Shown piece by piece: positions 26,499-37,761 of a stretch of 64,000 nt of DNA. Position 1 is the first letter of the stretch; each line of letters starts with the position of its first letter. The notes beneath the pieces were generated by a model. The model did no database searches. It saw nothing but the letters and a program-made list of their open reading frames with translations, and was not told the DNA's origin. The stretch is from an uncultured Lentisphaerota bacterium (lineage in GTDB: Bacteria; Verrucomicrobiota; Kiritimatiellia; CAIQIC01): the NCBI GenBank assembly GCA_903896925.1, contig CAITZM010000080.1, positions 40,743-104,742 of the forward strand, read 5' to 3'. The position numbers were made by a program, and so were the translations under genes.

Positions 26499-27163
26499 AC
26501 CCGTGGACTGTCGTCAACTGGCTGGCGTGGTCCGTGCTGGCCACCGTCGCCCTGTGCCGCTTTCTTGCGGAACACCGGCGGCGGCAGACAGCGCAGGCCG
26601 GCCTGGCGCAGCTCGAAAAGTACCAGCGCATCTTCGAGCTCGCACCGGAGGCGATCGTGCTGCTGGGCGCCACCGATGGATGCATGCTGGACATCAATGA
26701 CCGGGCTGTGGCGCTCAGCGGATTTCCGCGCACGGCGCTGCTGGGGCGTTCGATCCTCGAATGGCCCCACCTGTCGGAAGAGGGCAAGCGGCTGGTGATG
26801 GGCAGCATGCGGCGGCGGCTGCAGGGCGAGCAGGTGCCCCCCTACGAATTGGAATTCATCACGCCCGACGGGCGCCGGCTGGTGGGCTTTGTCCTGGCCG
26901 TGCCACTGACAGAGCGGGATGGAAAGTTGATCGGCGATCTGGTACTCATATCTGATATCACTGCGCGCAAAGAAGCCGAAGAGCGGCTGCAGAAAATGTT
27001 GAGTGACATGGAACGGCACAACCGCCTCATGGTGGGGCGGGAGATCCGGGTGGTCGAGTTGAAGAAGGAAATCAATGCGCTTTCGCTGGCCATGGGGAGA
27101 TCGCCGGCCTATCCGGCGGTCATAGCCCGGCCCGCGGCGCCAACACAGGAGTCCGGCTCATGA
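26495..27163 (+). CDS. Membrane-anchored PAS protein lacking a kinase domain
   Basis: 222 residues: one N-terminal membrane helix (VVNWLAWSVLATVALCRFL), a short coil, a PAS domain (about 42-165: YQRIFELAPEAIVLLG ... LISDITARKEAEERL) and a coiled tail NRLMVGREIRVVELKKEIN matching that of the preceding protein. No enzymatic output domain. The shared tail suggests the two PAS proteins pair with each other or with the same partner. ATGA overlaps occur at both ends. Confidence 0.85.
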   Translation: MNPWTVVNWLAWSVLATVALCRFLAEHRRRQTAQAGLAQLEKYQRIFELAPEAIVLLGATDGCMLDINDRAVALSGFPRTALLGRSILEWPHLSEEGKRLVMGSMRRRLQGEQVPPYELEFITPDGRRLVGFVLAVPLTERDGKLIGDLVLISDITARKEAEERLQKMLSDMERHNRLMVGREIRVVELKKEINALSLAMGRSPAYPAVIARPAAPTQESGS

Positions 27164-28287
27164 AAGTCATCGCAGCCCAGTGGTCGACGACCCGCGGTTG
27201 GTCCTTCGATGCCCCCGAGGGACTGTTCGAGCCCGACTGGATCCTCTACTTCGGCGCCACCGCACGGCTGGAAGAAGCCAACGGGCCGGCGCGCGAACTG
27301 CACAGCCGCTTCCCCAAGGCCATCTGCTGCGGGTGCAGCACGTCCGGCGAAATCCTCGGCGACCACGTCAGCGACGACACGGTGGTGGCTGCGCTGGTGA
27401 AATTTTCGACCACACGCGTAAAAGCCGTGGCTGCACAGGTGGCCGGACCGGAACACAGCAGCGCGGCCGGCAAGTCGCTGGCACAGCAGTTGTGCGCCGA
27501 CGATCTGCGCCACGTGCTCGTGCTTTCCGAAGGTCTCAAGGTGAACGGCACCACGCTGATCGCCGGCTTCCGCGAAGCGCTGACGCCGGGCGTGACACTG
27601 ACCGGTGGGCTCGCCGGCGATGGCACGCGGTTCGGCCGCACCTTCACGGGCCTGGGCGAGCAAATCCTCGGCAGCCAGGTGGTCGCCGTCGGCTTCTACG
27701 GCCAGCACCTGCGGGTGGGCTACGGCACGGAAGGCGGCTGGGAGGCCTTCGGCCCGCGCCGGCTGATCACGAAGTCACAGGGCAACGTGCTCTTTGAGCT
27801 CGATGGCCAGCCCGCGCTGGATCTCTACAAGAAATATCTGGGCGAGCGTGCGTCCGGTCTGCCGGCGACCGGACTTCTGTTCCCGCTCCAGCTGCTGGCC
27901 AACGCGAACGCGCCGAACGGTCTCGTGCGCACGATCCTGGCGGTGGACGAACAGCAGCATTCCCTGACGTTTGCCGGCGACATGCCGGAAGGTCAGTATG
28001 CCCGCCTGATGAAGGCCGGGCAGGACGGGCTGGTCCATGGCGCGGCGCAGGCGGCAAGCGCCGCCAGCGGCGGCGGCCAACTGGCCGTGCTGGTCAGTTG
28101 CGTGGGCCGCCGCCTGGTGCTGGGGCAGCGCGTCGAGGAAGAGGTGGAAGCGGTCCGCAAGGCCTTGCCGCCCGGCGGCGTGGCCCTGGGCTTCTACTCC
28201 TACGGAGAGATCTGCCCGCCGACCGGCCTGCGGAACTGCGAACTGCACAACCAGACCATGACGATCACGACCTTCACCGAAGCCTGA
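27160..28287 (+). CDS. FIST-domain sensor protein
   Basis: 375 residues: FIST_N (about 25-220; CCGCSTSGEILGDHVSDDTVV, TLTGGLAGDGTRFGRTF) followed by FIST_C (about 225-355; ending GFYSYGEICPP). FIST proteins are ligand-binding sensors; one branch (NosP) binds haem and reports nitric oxide to a hybrid histidine kinase that controls biofilm. Here the gene lies 10 bases before a hybrid kinase and in the same run as exopolysaccharide genes, so a NosP-like or amino-acid-sensing input is plausible. The ligand cannot be read from the sequence. Its start overlaps the PAS gene by ATGA. Confidence 0.9.
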   Translation: MKVIAAQWSTTRGWSFDAPEGLFEPDWILYFGATARLEEANGPARELHSRFPKAICCGCSTSGEILGDHVSDDTVVAALVKFSTTRVKAVAAQVAGPEHSSAAGKSLAQQLCADDLRHVLVLSEGLKVNGTTLIAGFREALTPGVTLTGGLAGDGTRFGRTFTGLGEQILGSQVVAVGFYGQHLRVGYGTEGGWEAFGPRRLITKSQGNVLFELDGQPALDLYKKYLGERASGLPATGLLFPLQLLANANAPNGLVRTILAVDEQQHSLTFAGDMPEGQYARLMKAGQDGLVHGAAQAASAASGGGQLAVLVSCVGRRLVLGQRVEEEVEAVRKALPPGGVALGFYSYGEICPPTGLRNCELHNQTMTITTFTEA

Positions 28288-28297
28288 AAAGCCCGCG

Positions 28298-31413
<3,116 letters not shown>

Positions 31414-31417
<4 letters not shown>

Positions 31418-33069
31418 ACGTCGCACCGCCCGCCGCCACGCCCGACCTCGCCGCCCCGGAACAGCTGTTCGGGCGCGTGCTGATCGTGGACGATGAGCTG
31501 CCGAACCGCGCCTACCTGAAAAAAATCCTGACGGCACGCGGCTGCGAGGTGCTCGAGGCATCCGATGGCGCCATCGCCCTGCAGCTGGTGCGCGCGCACA
31601 AGCCCGACCTCGCGCTCGTGGATGTGATGATGCCCGGCATCAGCGGCTACGAAGTCTGCCAGACCATGAAGAGCGATCCCGCGCTCCAGGAGATCCCCGT
31701 CATCATGGTCACCGCGCGCACCGATATTGCGGACATCGAGCGCGCGTTCCTGCTGGGCGCGTTCGATTACATCCGCAAACCCTTCAACCCGCGCGAGCTC
31801 ATCGTGCGCGTCCGCAACGCGCTGCTCCTCAAGCGCAGCACCGAGGAGGTGCGCGTCTGGAAGCAAAAGATGTCGCACGAGCTGGAGGTCGCCGGCTCGC
31901 TCCAGCGCAAACTGTTCGCGGCGCGGCCGCTGCTGACCGAGCGCTTCGAGGTGCGCGCCGTCTTCCAGCCCTCCATGAACATCGGCGGCGACTTCTTCGA
32001 CGTGCTGCCGCTGAAGGAGGGCGGGCTGGCCGTCTACGCCGGCGACGTGTCCGGCCATGGCATCGGCCCGGCCATGATCTCCTCGATGCTCAAGGCGATG
32101 CTGACCGACCTGATCCGGGCCTATGCCGACCGCGGGCCGGCCGCCGTCTGCACCGAACTGAACGTGCGTTTCCGCCGGCAGGTGGACAACCCCGAGGTCT
32201 ATGCCACGCTCTTTCTCGCGCTGTTCGACCCGCTGCACCAGCACTGGCACTGCCTCAACTGCGGCCATCCGGCGCCGTTGTTCTTCGAGCGCCGCGGCGC
32301 GACGCCGGTGCTGCTGGACCAGAACGGCGACCTGCCCATCGGCCTCGGCGACGAGCGCGGGGCGGGGTACTCCGTGGACAGCGAGATGATCTTGACCGGG
32401 CCGCCCGGCTCCCTGCTGTTCCTCTATACCGACGGCCTGACCGAGGCGCGCTGCGCCGGCTCGGGCAGCGAACTCGGCGTGACCGCACTCGGCGAGATCG
32501 TCGGGAAGCTGCTGGGCGACCCCTCCGTGCCAAACGTCCCCGTCGAGGTGCTCAACCGCGTGCGCACGGCCGGCTATCAGTTGGAGGCCGATGACTGCAC
32601 CGCCCTGCTGGTGGCGCAGATCGCGCCGGACGAGGTCAAGCTGTCCTGCTCCATCGTGCCGGACCACCAGCACGTCACCGAGCTCGCCGCCGACTGCGAG
32701 AGCGTGCTGCACAAGCTCGGCTGGGCCGAGGAGGCCGCCACCGCGGCGCGCCTGCTCGTGATGGAACACTGCGCCAACACGGTGGACCACGGCCATGTGC
32801 CGGCAGGCGGCCTGATTGCCTGCCAGTTGCGCGTCAACGGCGGCACCGCCTGCCTCCTCTTCCGCGATCCGGGCCGCGAGTGGGATTTCGAGGACGGCCT
32901 GTACTGGGCCCGCCGCCGCGGGGCCGACGCGCCGCGCGGCCGCGGTCTCGGCATCATCCGCACCATCGCCAGCCATATCGAGGTGTTCCGGCGGGGCTCG
33001 GAAAACATCGCCTTTTATTTGCTGTCTGCCGATTTCGATACTGCCAAACTGTGCGCTGATCCGCTATAG
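31414..33069 (+). CDS. Response regulator with SpoIIE/PP2C phosphatase and RsbW-like ATPase domains
   Basis: 551 residues. Receiver domain (about 20-140; Asp70 in LVDVMMP, conserved Lys in IRKPF), a signalling helix, a PPM/SpoIIE phosphatase (about 175-405, metal-binding Asps in GGDFFDV, AGDVSGHG, LYTDGLTE and EADDCTALL), then a C-terminal HATPase_c of the anti-sigma kinase type (EHCANTVDHG, GRGLGI). Phosphatase and kinase activities toward one STAS protein in a single chain would form a compact partner switch set by receiver phosphorylation. The likely substrate is the STAS protein at 33829. It overlaps the hybrid kinase by ATGA. Confidence 0.92.
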
Positions 33070-33078
33070 TGGACACCG

Positions 33079-33813
33079 ATGAACGATTCAATCTATCAAG
33101 CGCGCATGGAGCTGTTCAAGACGCTGAACCTGCCGGTCTCGCGGGCGAGCACCCAGCTGTTTCGCTGGCGCCTGCGCTGCAAGCTCGGCTTCTGGGAGCT
33201 GGGCCTGCGCAGCCTCTACGCCTTCAAGCGCCTGGTGGACATCGGCTGCAGCCTGCTCGCGCTGGTGCTGCTGACGCCGTTCTTCCTGGTCATCATGCTC
33301 ATCATCCTGGTCGAGGATGGCCGCCCGTTCTTCTTCACCCAGCAGCGCGTCGGGCTCAACGGCCGCATCTTCAATTTCTACAAGTTCCGCTCGATGGTGA
33401 AGAACGCCGAGAAGCTCAAGGACCAGCTGATCAAGCAGAACGAGTCCGGCGACGGCGTGATTTTCAAGATGAAGAAGGACCCGCGCATCACCAAGATCGG
33501 CGGCTTCCTGCGCCGGTTCAGCGTGGATGAATTTCCGCAGTTTTTCAACGTGCTCAAGGGCGACCTGGCGATCGTCGGCCCGCGCCCGCCCGTGCCGCGC
33601 GAGGTCGCGCAATACACGCTCGAGGACCGCAAGCGCCTGCACGTCAAGCCCGGCCTCACCTGCCTCTGGCAGATCCAGGGCCGCTCGGAAATCCCGTTCA
33701 AGGAGCAGGTCCGGCTCGACCTGCAATACATCCAGAGTCAGAGCCTGCTCAAGGATTTTGTGATCATGCTGAAAACTGTGCCCGCGGTCCTGCTCGGCCG
33801 CGGCGCGTATTGA
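33079..33813 (+). CDS. Bacterial sugar transferase (phosphoglycosyltransferase)
   Basis: 244-residue monotopic phosphoglycosyltransferase (PF02397) that starts repeat-unit assembly by moving a sugar-phosphate to undecaprenyl phosphate at the inner membrane. An N-terminal amphipathic region precedes the re-entrant helix (FKRLVDIGCSLLALVLLTPFF). The catalytic region follows with GRIFNFYKFRSM, the Asp-Glu dyad in RRFSVDEFPQ, and NVLKGDLAIVGPRPP. It is the first clear polymer-synthesis gene, nine bases after the partner-switch protein and 15 before the STAS gene, so regulation and synthesis are interleaved. Confidence 0.93.
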   Translation: MNDSIYQARMELFKTLNLPVSRASTQLFRWRLRCKLGFWELGLRSLYAFKRLVDIGCSLLALVLLTPFFLVIMLIILVEDGRPFFFTQQRVGLNGRIFNFYKFRSMVKNAEKLKDQLIKQNESGDGVIFKMKKDPRITKIGGFLRRFSVDEFPQFFNVLKGDLAIVGPRPPVPREVAQYTLEDRKRLHVKPGLTCLWQIQGRSEIPFKEQVRLDLQYIQSQSLLKDFVIMLKTVPAVLLGRGAY

Positions 33814-33828
33814 CGAAAGGACAGCCCT

Positions 33829-34170
33829 ATGGCAGCCACATTCGAAGTTAAAAACGGGGTCGGGTTGGTCACCATGATCGGACCGCTCACGGCCGGACAG
33901 GTGGACGCCTTCCGCGCCGAGTTCAACGACTGGCAGAAGAACAGCGAGGCCTTCCGCAACGTCGTCCTGGACTGCCACGGGATCGACTTCATGGACAGCT
34001 CGGGCTTGGGCGCGCTGATCGCCCTCCTCAAGCGCGTCACCGAGCACGGCGGCGACCTCAAGCTGGCGCGCCTGCCGAAGAAGGTCCGCATGGTCTTCGA
34101 GATCACCCGCGCCTACAAAATCTTCCAGATCTGCGACACAGTCGAGGAAGCGCTGCAAGCCTGCCAGTGA
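33829..34170 (+). CDS. STAS-domain anti-sigma-factor antagonist (SpoIIAA/RsbV-like)
   Basis: 113 residues, a single STAS domain. The phosphorylation motif is FMDSSGLGALIA, with Ser57/Ser58 as the target by analogy with SpoIIAA. It would be phosphorylated by the HATPase domain and dephosphorylated by the phosphatase domain of the 31414 protein. No anti-sigma or sigma gene lies in this run, so the output may be direct control of a polysaccharide enzyme or of a distant anti-sigma factor. A GAAAGGA site precedes the ATG; its stop overlaps the next GTG start. Confidence 0.92.
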   Translation: MAATFEVKNGVGLVTMIGPLTAGQVDAFRAEFNDWQKNSEAFRNVVLDCHGIDFMDSSGLGALIALLKRVTEHGGDLKLARLPKKVRMVFEITRAYKIFQICDTVEEALQACQ

Positions 34171-35603
34171 AAGCCGTCCTCCAGACCGGTGGCGCACCGG
34201 CGTGGGTGCACGACCTCGGCTTCGAGACGTGGGCGCTCGCCCCCGTCGCCGGCCGGCCGCTGCTCGAGTACTGGCTCGAGCTGTGCGACCTGCTGCGCAT
34301 CACCGAGGTCCGGCTCGTGCTCTCCGATGGCGCCCAGGCCGTCGAGGACTTTGCGCAGGACGGGGCGCGCTGGGGCCTGAAGATCACCTACAGCTTCCTC
34401 GACCCCGACGAGGATCCCGACACCTTTCTCACGCGGACGCCGGAGCTGTGGACCGGGGGGCTGTTCTACCTGCGCGCGCCGCTCTTCCCGCGCCGGGTCG
34501 CCGCCGAGCCGCTGGCGCAGATGCACGTGACGGGCACGCACCTGCACCGCGAAGGCGGCCGCACCGCGTGCCTCGCCAGCTCCGCGCCGGACTTCCTCAA
34601 GGCGTTCCTCGCCGGCGGCGAGCTCGCGCTCGGCGCGCACGACTTTACCGAGCTGGGCTTCACGCCGGAACCGATCGCAAGCCTGCAGGATTATTTCGCC
34701 TTGAACCAGCGGATGGTGCGCGGCGAATGCGCCCGCTATGTCAGCCCCGGCTACTTCTACAAGGATGGCGCGGGCATCGGCTTCAACGTCGTCATCCCGC
34801 CCGCCGCCCGCCTGCAGCCGCCGCTGCTCATCGGCAACAACACGCGGCTGAGCGCCATGACGAACATCGGGCCCGACGTGATCATCGGCAACCGGTGCAT
34901 CGTGGACCAGCAGAGCGAGCTCGCCAACTGCGTCATTCTCGACGGGACCTATATCGGCCGCAATCTGGAGATCCGCGACAAGATCATCGTCGGCCGGCGG
35001 ATGATCGACCCGGTCGACGGCACCGTGGCCGACATCGACGACCCCTGGCTGCTCGCCACCGTGCCCGGCACCCTGCGGCCAGCCGACCTGCTCCGCGCCG
35101 CGCTCGGCTGGCTGTGCGCGCTGCTGCTCGTCGTCGCGCAGGTCCTGCCGTTCCTGCTGCTGGGAGTCGTGCTGAAAAGCACCGGATCGTGGCGCATGGT
35201 ACGCGGCGAATTTCATGCCACGCGCCAGCGGCGGACCACCCTGCTCACCAGCCCGCAGACCGGCCGGCTGCCGCTGCTCGCGCGCCTGTTCCGCGGGCTG
35301 GGGCTCGACCTCTTCCCGGCGCTGCTGCGCGTGCTCGCCGGCCGGCTCTGGCTCTGCGGCCAGGAGCCGCTCCGCGTGGACTTCGACGATGCGTTGCGCC
35401 GCGAGCTGAAGGAATATTTCCCCGCCGCCCTGACCTACGCGACGCCGCGCGCGGAGGCGTCCGACACGCTCATCAAGCGCGTGGATGCGCTCTACTACGC
35501 GCACCACCGCGCGCTCGCCGAGGACGCGCGGATCCTGCTGCGCGCCCTGTCCGGCCGGTTCGCGGGCCTGTTCCGCGGCGCGCCCGAGGAACCCACCTCA
35601 TGA
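34167..35603 (+). CDS. Nucleotidyltransferase-like/left-handed beta-helix/degenerate sugar-transferase fusion
   Basis: 478 residues starting at GTG 34167 (GTGA overlap with the STAS gene). Residues 1-190 resemble a sugar-1-phosphate nucleotidyltransferase (APVAGRPLLEYWLELC) but lack the GGxGTRL loop and PK motif. A left-handed beta-helix follows (about 200-280; LIGNNTRLSAMTNIGPDVIIGN). Then come a membrane segment (LGWLCALLLVVAQVLPFLLLGVV) and a C-terminal part resembling the end of PF02397 sugar transferases (RLFRGLGLDLFPALLRVLAG) in which the catalytic Asp-Glu is Asp-Leu. It is probably a non-catalytic scaffold or regulator of polymer initiation, as inferred from the missing residues. Confidence 0.75.
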   Translation: MKAVLQTGGAPAWVHDLGFETWALAPVAGRPLLEYWLELCDLLRITEVRLVLSDGAQAVEDFAQDGARWGLKITYSFLDPDEDPDTFLTRTPELWTGGLFYLRAPLFPRRVAAEPLAQMHVTGTHLHREGGRTACLASSAPDFLKAFLAGGELALGAHDFTELGFTPEPIASLQDYFALNQRMVRGECARYVSPGYFYKDGAGIGFNVVIPPAARLQPPLLIGNNTRLSAMTNIGPDVIIGNRCIVDQQSELANCVILDGTYIGRNLEIRDKIIVGRRMIDPVDGTVADIDDPWLLATVPGTLRPADLLRAALGWLCALLLVVAQVLPFLLLGVVLKSTGSWRMVRGEFHATRQRRTTLLTSPQTGRLPLLARLFRGLGLDLFPALLRVLAGRLWLCGQEPLRVDFDDALRRELKEYFPAALTYATPRAEASDTLIKRVDALYYAHHRALAEDARILLRALSGRFAGLFRGAPEEPTS

Positions 35604-36178
35604 GCGGCGGCAAGCTGCTGGACATCGTGCGGAGCGAGTTCGGCGGCTGGCACCCGCGCCTCCAGCTGGCGCAAATGCTGGTGGCCCTGTTGCCGCCGGA
35701 GGCCGGGCTCCGCCTGCGCCCGCGCCTCTACCGCCTCGGCGGCGTCCGCCTCGGCCACGGCACCGTCCTCTCCGGCCGCCTGCGCCTGACCGGCACCGGT
35801 CCGGTCACGCGCCGCCTCGTCATCGGCGCGCACTGCTACCTGAACGAGAACACCACCTTCAACCTCGGCGGCGATGTGGTCATCGCCGACAACGTCTCGA
35901 TCGGCATGGAGTGCCTGTTCCTCACCAACACGCACGAACTGGGCACGCCGGACTTTCGCGCCGGCGCGGTCCACGCCAAGCCGATCGCCGTCGGCCGCGG
36001 CGCGTGGCTCGGGGCGCGCGTCACCGTGCTGCCCGGCGTGACCATCGGGGCCGGCGCGGTCGTCGCCGCCGGCGCGGTCGTCGCCAAGGACATCCCGCCG
36101 AACGTGCTCGCCGGCGGCGTCCCCGCCAAGGTCCTCCGCGAGCTGCCGGGCGGCCCGGCCCCGGAAAACACGCCATGA
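35600..36178 (+). CDS. Hexapeptide-repeat acetyltransferase
   Basis: 192-residue left-handed beta-helix acyltransferase of the LacA/Maa/CysE-like group. Hexapeptide turns run from about residue 60 (VIGAHCYLNENTTFNLGGDVVIADNVSIG) to VTVLPGVTIGAGAVVAAGAVV. The catalytic His is likely in LTNTHELG, and AGGVPAKVL is the usual C-terminal signature. It probably O-acetylates a sugar of the exopolysaccharide. ATGA overlaps on both sides place it firmly in the operon. Confidence 0.9.
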   Translation: MSGGKLLDIVRSEFGGWHPRLQLAQMLVALLPPEAGLRLRPRLYRLGGVRLGHGTVLSGRLRLTGTGPVTRRLVIGAHCYLNENTTFNLGGDVVIADNVSIGMECLFLTNTHELGTPDFRAGAVHAKPIAVGRGAWLGARVTVLPGVTIGAGAVVAAGAVVAKDIPPNVLAGGVPAKVLRELPGGPAPENTP

Positions 36179-37761
36179 CTTTTCTCCAAGGCCGGGCAAC
36201 CTGTATCGCGCTGCTGCTGGGGGCGGGGCTGGCGTCCGCCGCGGAGCCGGCGGTCTGCGTGATCAGCGCGCCGGAGCGGCCGCGGCAGATCCCGCCGGAA
36301 ATTTACGGGCTCGCGGTGCCGTCCATGGCCCAGGCGACGAACTGGCACGTGCCGCTGCTGCGCTGGGGCGGCAACACGTCGGAGCGCTACAACTGGAAGC
36401 TCGGCAACGCCTGGAACACGGGCCGCGACTGGTTCTTCGAGAACGTCGGCGTCGAGCGGCACGCGTGGGTCGGCTTCCTCGACCGCGTGGAAAAGGCCGG
36501 CGCCAAGGCCTACCTCAACGTGCCGCTGATCGGCTACGCGGCGAAGGACACCGGCTCCTACGCGTTCTCCGTCAAGAAATACGGGCCTCAAAAAGAGTGC
36601 GAGCCGGGCCGGCCCGACGTGGGCAACGGACTGCACGCCGACGGCACGCCGGTCACCGGCAACAACCGCTACGACACTTCGATCGTCGCCGACGGCGAGT
36701 TCATCGCCGGCTGGGTCAAGGCGATGAAGGAAAAATTCCCGAGCCTGTTCGCCGAGCGGCGCATCATCCTCGCGCCAGGCAACGAGCCGATGCTGTGGCA
36801 CATCACGCACCGCGACGTGCATCCCGAGCCGGCGACCGCGCGCGAGCTGCTCGAGAGGTTCGTGAAGATCGCGCGCGCGATCAAGGCCGCCGCGCCGGAG
36901 GTGCAGATCGCCGGCCCGGAGCTGTGGGGCTGGCCGGCCTACTTCGACTCCGCCTTCGACACCGGGCGGCGCGACCACGCCGACCGGCGCGCGCGCGGCG
37001 GCGCCGACCTGCTGCCGTGGTTTTTGCAGGAGCTGCGCGCCGAGGAACAGCGCGGCGGTACGCGCCTGCTGGACTATGTCAGCGTCCATTTCTACCCGCA
37101 GGCGCCCAACGTGTTCTCCGCGGCGGCCGACTTGGAGGCGACGCGCCTGCGCATCGAGAGCGTGCGGTCGCTCTGGGACGCGGGCTATCGCGACCCGTCG
37201 TGGATCCGGGAGCGCGTCGAGCTGCTGCCGCGGCTGCGGCGCTGGGTCGCGGAACACTACCCGGGCACGCGGATCGCCTTGACGGAATACAACTGGGGCG
37301 GCGAGAACGATGTCAGCGGCGGGCTGGCGCTGGCGGAAATCCTCGGCGTGCTGGGCCGCGAGGGCGCGGATGCGGCCTGCTACTGGACGGCCCCGCCGGA
37401 AGGCTCGTTCGCGGCGGCGGCCTATCAGCTGTTTCGCAACGCGGATGGCCACGGGGCGGCGTTCGGCGGCGAGGCGCTCGACACCACGTGGACCGGCGCG
37501 GCCGCCGAGGACGTGTCGGTGTTCGCGGCGCGCGACCGGGCCGCCGGCGCCGCCACCCTGGTGTGCGTGAACAAGTCCGGCCTGCCGCAAGCCCTGCGGC
37601 TGCGGTGGAATGGGATTGCCGCAGGCACGGCCCGCGGCTATGCTCTCGGACCAAGCGGGCCGCATGTCGCAGCACTGCCGGAGCCGCCGGTCACGCCGGA
37701 AGGCGTGGTGCAACTGCCGGCGCGTACGGCCGTGCATCTGCGGTTTGAGCTAAAACCATGA
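36175..37761 (+). CDS. GH44-family glycoside hydrolase, secreted
   Basis: 528 residues with a signal peptide (ATCIALLLGAGLASAAEP). The GH44 signature is clear: IYGLAVPS, then LLRWGGNTSERYNWKLGNA and DWFFENV. The acid/base is Glu204 in APGNEPMLWH and the nucleophile Glu371 in IALTEYNWGG. A C-terminal beta-sandwich ends the protein. GH44 enzymes are endo-beta-1,4-glucanases/xyloglucanases. Within an export operon it more likely trims or releases the cell's own beta-linked polymer, as cellulase BcsZ does in cellulose operons; that role is inference. ATGA overlaps at both ends. Confidence 0.85.
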   Translation: MTFLQGRATCIALLLGAGLASAAEPAVCVISAPERPRQIPPEIYGLAVPSMAQATNWHVPLLRWGGNTSERYNWKLGNAWNTGRDWFFENVGVERHAWVGFLDRVEKAGAKAYLNVPLIGYAAKDTGSYAFSVKKYGPQKECEPGRPDVGNGLHADGTPVTGNNRYDTSIVADGEFIAGWVKAMKEKFPSLFAERRIILAPGNEPMLWHITHRDVHPEPATARELLERFVKIARAIKAAAPEVQIAGPELWGWPAYFDSAFDTGRRDHADRRARGGADLLPWFLQELRAEEQRGGTRLLDYVSVHFYPQAPNVFSAAADLEATRLRIESVRSLWDAGYRDPSWIRERVELLPRLRRWVAEHYPGTRIALTEYNWGGENDVSGGLALAEILGVLGREGADAACYWTAPPEGSFAAAAYQLFRNADGHGAAFGGEALDTTWTGAAAEDVSVFAARDRAAGAATLVCVNKSGLPQALRLRWNGIAAGTARGYALGPSGPHVAALPEPPVTPEGVVQLPARTAVHLRFELKP

